The notes beneath the pieces were generated by a model. The model searched no databases and was not told the DNA's origin. It worked only from the letters and a program-made list of their open reading frames with translations. DNA of 9,644 nucleotides. Origin: Candidatus Nesterenkonia stercoripullorum. GTDB taxonomy: Bacteria; Actinomycetota; Actinomycetes; Actinomycetales; Micrococcaceae. Positions 6,457 through 9,644 of this stretch are shown here, piece by piece; within the stretch, counting starts at the first letter, position 1, and the number at the start of each line of letters is the position of its first letter. The translations under genes were made by a program, and so were the position numbers. Location: positions 1-9,644 of the forward strand of contig DXGD01000245.1 in assembly GCA_019114115.1 (NCBI GenBank). Reading direction: 5' to 3'.

Positions 6457-9400
6457 GTGAGCAAGGATTCGTCACCCCCGGAGAACGCGGCGGAAGATCG
6501 CCCCCACGACTCCGCCGTCGCCGTCCACGGCGACGCTGCGCAGGATGAGGCTGCGCAGGATGATGCTGTGCCGGGCGCCACTGAGCATCACGACGCAGCT
6601 CAAGGCGACCCGGAGCGCAGCTCTGCTGTGCCAGCGGCGGCCGGCCCGAGCGAGGCCGTGTCGGAAGAGCCCCTGTCAGACGAGGCAGTGTCAGACGAGG
6701 CTGAGCGCGACGACGAGGTGAGCGATGCCCGGTCGCGAGAAGATGCTGTGCCTTCGCCGCAGGACCAGGTGACCTCGTGGATCGAGGCACTGGGTTCCGG
6801 CACGGAGAACGACACGATGCTGAAGTTCACTCCTTCCCAGCACAATGCCATCGACCTCACCGACGCGAATTCCTCAGGTCTGATGCAGTTGCTCACCGGT
6901 CGCAAGACTCGGCTGTCCACCCTGCTGCATGAAGCTCCTGCCTACACCACAGGCAAGACCGCGGCCCAGGGCATCCGGTCCAAGATCCGGGAGATGTCCG
7001 AGGACAGGGGCATCGATGTCGGCTTCTTGGCCGCCGGTGTCGCCAGCTGGGCTGAGATGACAGCGGCGGGTTCGGAGCAGTTCACCGCCCCCGTCATGCT
7101 GGTGCCGATCAGCCTGCGGCCCCGGGCTGGATCAGAGGACTTCGAGCTGCAGTTCACCGGCGGGGCGCGGTTGAACCCCGCGCTGGTGCGGCATATGGGC
7201 GACAGCCATGGACTCTCGCTCGACCCAGCGGAGTTCCTCGAGGCCGGGTACATGACGGCGCGCTTCGACCCGGACCGGACCTCCGGCCTGCTCTCGAGCC
7301 TTGCCGGGGGTGCGCGGACGCGAGCAGGAGCCAGCAGCGGGGAACGGTCACGCTCCTCTGCGGCGGCACTGGACTCGCTGCAGGTGTGGCGCCAGCTCTA
7401 CGTCTCGACGTTCGCTGACCTCGCGGATTTGGGCAACCCCAACGCCCTGGATCTGAACAGCCCCCTGCTGCAGGCACTGAGCACGACGACGCCCATCGAC
7501 CAGGGCGAGGTCGACGTCGACCCGCTCGACGAGCGTCACCCCAAGGACGAGTTCCTCGTCGCCGACGCCGATCCTGATCAGCAGGCAGTTCTGGACGCTG
7601 TGCTCGCAGGCCACTCCGCCGTCGTCTCCGCGCCGCCTGGTACCGGGCAGACGCAGACCGCCATCAACGCAGCTGCGGGCCTGGCGTGGCAGGGCAAAGA
7701 CGTCCTGGTCATCGCCGAGCGCACGCATACGCTGGAGGAATTCTCGCAGCGGCTCTCCGATGTGCGGCTGGGGACCCTGGCGGCCAATGTGCCTGCCTCC
7801 TTCTCGCCGGTCTCGCTGAAAGACCAGGTCATCAGGGCCATCCGCCGCTGTGAGCGGGCGGAGCCGCCGCGGCTGGGCACTCTGCACGCCAAGCTGACCG
7901 AGCGGCGTCATCATCTGACGGAACACGTGAAGTCGCTCCATCATGAGCGCACGCGCTGGGAATGCTCCCCCTATGAGGCGATGCAGGCGCTGGCTGCGCT
8001 GACCGCGCTGAACCCGGCGCCAGCCACATCGGTCCGGCTCAAGCGGTCCGTTCTGGACAACACGGTAGATCGGTCGCAGGTCGCCGTGAAACTGAAGAGA
8101 GCCGCTGAGCTGGGGGCTTTCTCGGCTGAGACGAGCAACAGCCCGTGGTTCAATGCACGCCTGACGAACAGGCAGGAAACCAGGGACGCGCTGAAGCTGG
8201 TCCGGGAGCTCCGGGCGGAACTGCCGAAGCTCAGCCAGCAGATGTCCTCTGCCTGCAAGGCTGTGGGCCTGGTGCCCGGTGAGAGCTTCAGCCAGTGGCA
8301 CTCCCAGGTGCTGCTCTTCCAGCGAGTTCAGGAGAGCCTGGGCAAGTTCAGCCATGACGTCTACGTGCGGCCGCTGGACGATCTCATCGCTGCGACGGCA
8401 CCGGGATGGTGGCGTCGGGAGCACGACGTCGAGATGAGCTCGATGGCCCGTTCCCGGCTCCGGCGCGTGGCCAAAGAGTACGTGCGTTCCGGTGTCTCCA
8501 TCCAGGACCTCCACTCCTCTCTGGCTGATGTGCAGGCTGAGCGCGAGCAGTGGCTCGAATGGGCTGAGGAGGACTCTCTGCCCAAAGTGCCGAAGAACCT
8601 CGACCGGCTGGCCGTGACCATGGCGGAAGTGCAGTCGCGGATCGAGCGCCTGATCGTGGTGCTGCGGCCGGTGGATCCCCAGGATCCGGCTGACTTGGAC
8701 CTCGCGGATATGTCCGTGCCGACGATGATCGACACTGTCGAGCGACTCGCCGTCGATGAGGATCCCCTCGTCACTCTGCCCGAACGTACCCTGCTGACCG
8801 ATCAGCTGCGCGAACAGGGCTTCCGGGAGCTCATGGACGATTTCGCGGCACGCGAGGTCCCTGCCTCGGCGGTGACCGAGGAGCTTGAGCTGGCGTGGTG
8901 GCAGTCCGCGCTTGAGGCCATGATCTCTGGTGACGACTACTTGGCGATGACCACTGGGGAGAACCTGCGGCGGGCCGAGTCCGAATTCCGTGCTGCCGAC
9001 GCCGCGCACATCGAGACGGGTGCCCAGCGGCTCAACCACCGCTTGGCGCTGAACTGGAAATCCGTGGTGGAGAACCACCCTGCGGCATCTGCCGAGCTGC
9101 GGGGGATGCTCCGCGACGGCGAGCCCGCCGTCGCAGATTTCACCACCGCCGGGCGTGAGCTGATGCAGCCGCTGATCCCGATCTGGATGACCTCGCCGCT
9201 GGGTCTGGTGGAGCAGTTCCCGAGGGACAAGAAGTTCGACGCCGTCATCCTGCTGGATGCCGAATCCCTCGACGTGCCGGCCGCGCTCAGCGCGATCTCC
9301 CGCTCGGACCAGGTCGTGGCTCTCGGTGACCCGGTATCGGGTTCGCCTGTGCCGTTCCAGGTCTCAGCCGATCCGGTGGCGCGGGAGTCTGAGCAGCAGA

Positions 9401-9644
9401 TACCGGTCTCCATGTACGCCGAGCTCAGCGAGGTGCTTCCGGAGTACCAGCTGCGACGCGTTCACCGCGGTGTGGATCAGGAACTGACCGGACTGCTGTC
9501 CGAGGCGCTCTACGACGGCGAACTCATCCGGCTGCCTGACGCCGCGGAGCTGACCGGTCAGGGACGCCGGTTCAGCGTGGACTACTTGGGTGACAGCGTG
9601 CGTCCCGGCGCACGGGACTCCGTGGAGTCGCCGACGGCGGAGGT
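6457..9644 (+). CDS. DUF4011-like, superfamily 1 helicase-related large protein with altered ATPase motifs, C-terminus cut
   Basis: 1062 codons visible, running off the window. Residues 1 to about 115 are an acidic, Ala/Asp/Glu-rich, probably disordered tail. Residues about 121-360 resemble the DUF4011 region that precedes Dna2/Upf1-type helicases (KIREMSEDRGIDVGFLAAGVASW, APVMLVPISL, LNPALV). The helicase outline follows: motif I APPGTGQTQT, with Gln398 where the ATP-binding Lys should be; motif Ia-like VLVIAER; a long, largely helical insert of about 500 residues; motif II FDAVILLDAES, where Asp934-Ala-Glu-Ser replaces DEAS; motif III VVALGDP from about 954, where the Gln of GDxxQ is Ser961; and a motif-IV-like RRVHRG with His1003 and Arg1004. 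Motifs V and VI, and any C-terminal nuclease, lie outside the window. The fold assignment is good; the activity is doubtful. It starts 44 nt after guaA on the same strand, and no functional partner is evident. Confidence 0.8.
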   Translation, partial: MSKDSSPPENAAEDRPHDSAVAVHGDAAQDEAAQDDAVPGATEHHDAAQGDPERSSAVPAAAGPSEAVSEEPLSDEAVSDEAERDDEVSDARSREDAVPSPQDQVTSWIEALGSGTENDTMLKFTPSQHNAIDLTDANSSGLMQLLTGRKTRLSTLLHEAPAYTTGKTAAQGIRSKIREMSEDRGIDVGFLAAGVASWAEMTAAGSEQFTAPVMLVPISLRPRAGSEDFELQFTGGARLNPALVRHMGDSHGLSLDPAEFLEAGYMTARFDPDRTSGLLSSLAGGARTRAGASSGERSRSSAAALDSLQVWRQLYVSTFADLADLGNPNALDLNSPLLQALSTTTPIDQGEVDVDPLDERHPKDEFLVADADPDQQAVLDAVLAGHSAVVSAPPGTGQTQTAINAAAGLAWQGKDVLVIAERTHTLEEFSQRLSDVRLGTLAANVPASFSPVSLKDQVIRAIRRCERAEPPRLGTLHAKLTERRHHLTEHVKSLHHERTRWECSPYEAMQALAALTALNPAPATSVRLKRSVLDNTVDRSQVAVKLKRAAELGAFSAETSNSPWFNARLTNRQETRDALKLVRELRAELPKLSQQMSSACKAVGLVPGESFSQWHSQVLLFQRVQESLGKFSHDVYVRPLDDLIAATAPGWWRREHDVEMSSMARSRLRRVAKEYVRSGVSIQDLHSSLADVQAEREQWLEWAEEDSLPKVPKNLDRLAVTMAEVQSRIERLIVVLRPVDPQDPADLDLADMSVPTMIDTVERLAVDEDPLVTLPERTLLTDQLREQGFRELMDDFAAREVPASAVTEELELAWWQSALEAMISGDDYLAMTTGENLRRAESEFRAADAAHIETGAQRLNHRLALNWKSVVENHPAASAELRGMLRDGEPAVADFTTAGRELMQPLIPIWMTSPLGLVEQFPRDKKFDAVILLDAESLDVPAALSAISRSDQVVALGDPVSGSPVPFQVSADPVARESEQQIPVSMYAELSEVLPEYQLRRVHRGVDQELTGLLSEALYDGELIRLPDAAELTGQGRRFSVDYLGDSVRPGARDSVESPTAE
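6535..6564 (+). repeat. 15-bp tandem repeat in the acidic tail (Ala-Ala-Gln-Asp-Asp/Glu)
   Basis: Two 15-bp units (6535-6549, 6550-6564) are identical except for the last base and encode AAQDE and AAQDD. Being a multiple of 3, copy-number change would keep the frame. Confidence 0.8.
6658..6702 (+). repeat. 15-bp tandem repeat in the acidic tail (Val/Leu-Ser-Asp-Glu-Ala)
   Basis: Two near-identical 15-bp units (6673-6687, 6688-6702) encode LSDEA and VSDEA, preceded by a diverged third unit (6658-6672, VSEEP). They lie about 100 bp from another 15-bp repeat in the same tail, suggesting that the tail grew by short in-frame duplications. Confidence 0.75.

Noticed and set aside
7348..9078. Long minus-strand open frame (576 codons) opposite the helicase-like gene
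   Set aside because: It is the antisense shadow of a GC-rich coding region. The plus strand carries recognisable helicase motifs; the minus translation has none and is rich in His, Gln, Arg and Pro as expected of such shadows.

Overview
The window comes from a high-GC Gram-positive bacterium, most likely an actinobacterium of the Micrococcaceae type. That placement is inference. It rests on strongly G/C-biased third codon positions, an actinobacterial-type SURF1 next to a DUF3817 membrane protein, two genes with TANNNT boxes placed just ahead of GTG starts (the leaderless layout common in Actinobacteria), and CDP-glycerol-type wall polymer enzymes. I cannot name the genus.

Left part (1-2385, minus strand): two CDP-glycerol glycerophosphotransferase-family (PF04464) genes read leftward, 64 bases apart, and probably form one teichoic-acid-type operon. 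The downstream gene (1-1120) is cut by the window edge. The upstream gene (1185-2318) has no ATG, GTG or TTG that would give a full-length protein. Its best start is a CTG placed 7 nt after an AAGGAG Shine-Dalgarno, and this CTG overlaps the stop of a possible 18-codon leader peptide.

Middle (2535-4744): a minus-strand VOC/glyoxalase-like protein is divergent from a plus-strand pair, SURF1-like cytochrome oxidase assembly factor and DUF3817 membrane protein, which overlap by 11 nt. The divergent gap (3177-3342) holds a perfect 6-5-6 inverted repeat and a probable leaderless promoter for the SURF1 gene.

Right part (4814-9644, plus strand): guaA (GMP synthase), also apparently leaderless, is followed after 44 bases by a very large open reading frame that runs off the window. 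It has a DUF4011-like N-terminal region and the outline of a superfamily 1 (Dna2/Upf1-like) helicase. Its Walker A lysine is Gln, its motif II reads DAES instead of DEAS, and the Gln of GDxxQ is missing, so it looks like a degenerate or repurposed ATPase. It also begins with an acidic tail of about 115 residues built partly from 15-bp tandem repeats.

Apart from the two wall-polymer genes, the neighbours do not obviously form one pathway; most of the window reads as housekeeping chromosome. No tRNA, rRNA, CRISPR array, insertion sequence or prophage gene was seen. No gene-free stretch exceeds 300 bases. The longest gaps are 2319-2534 and 3177-3342, and both are described in the entries.
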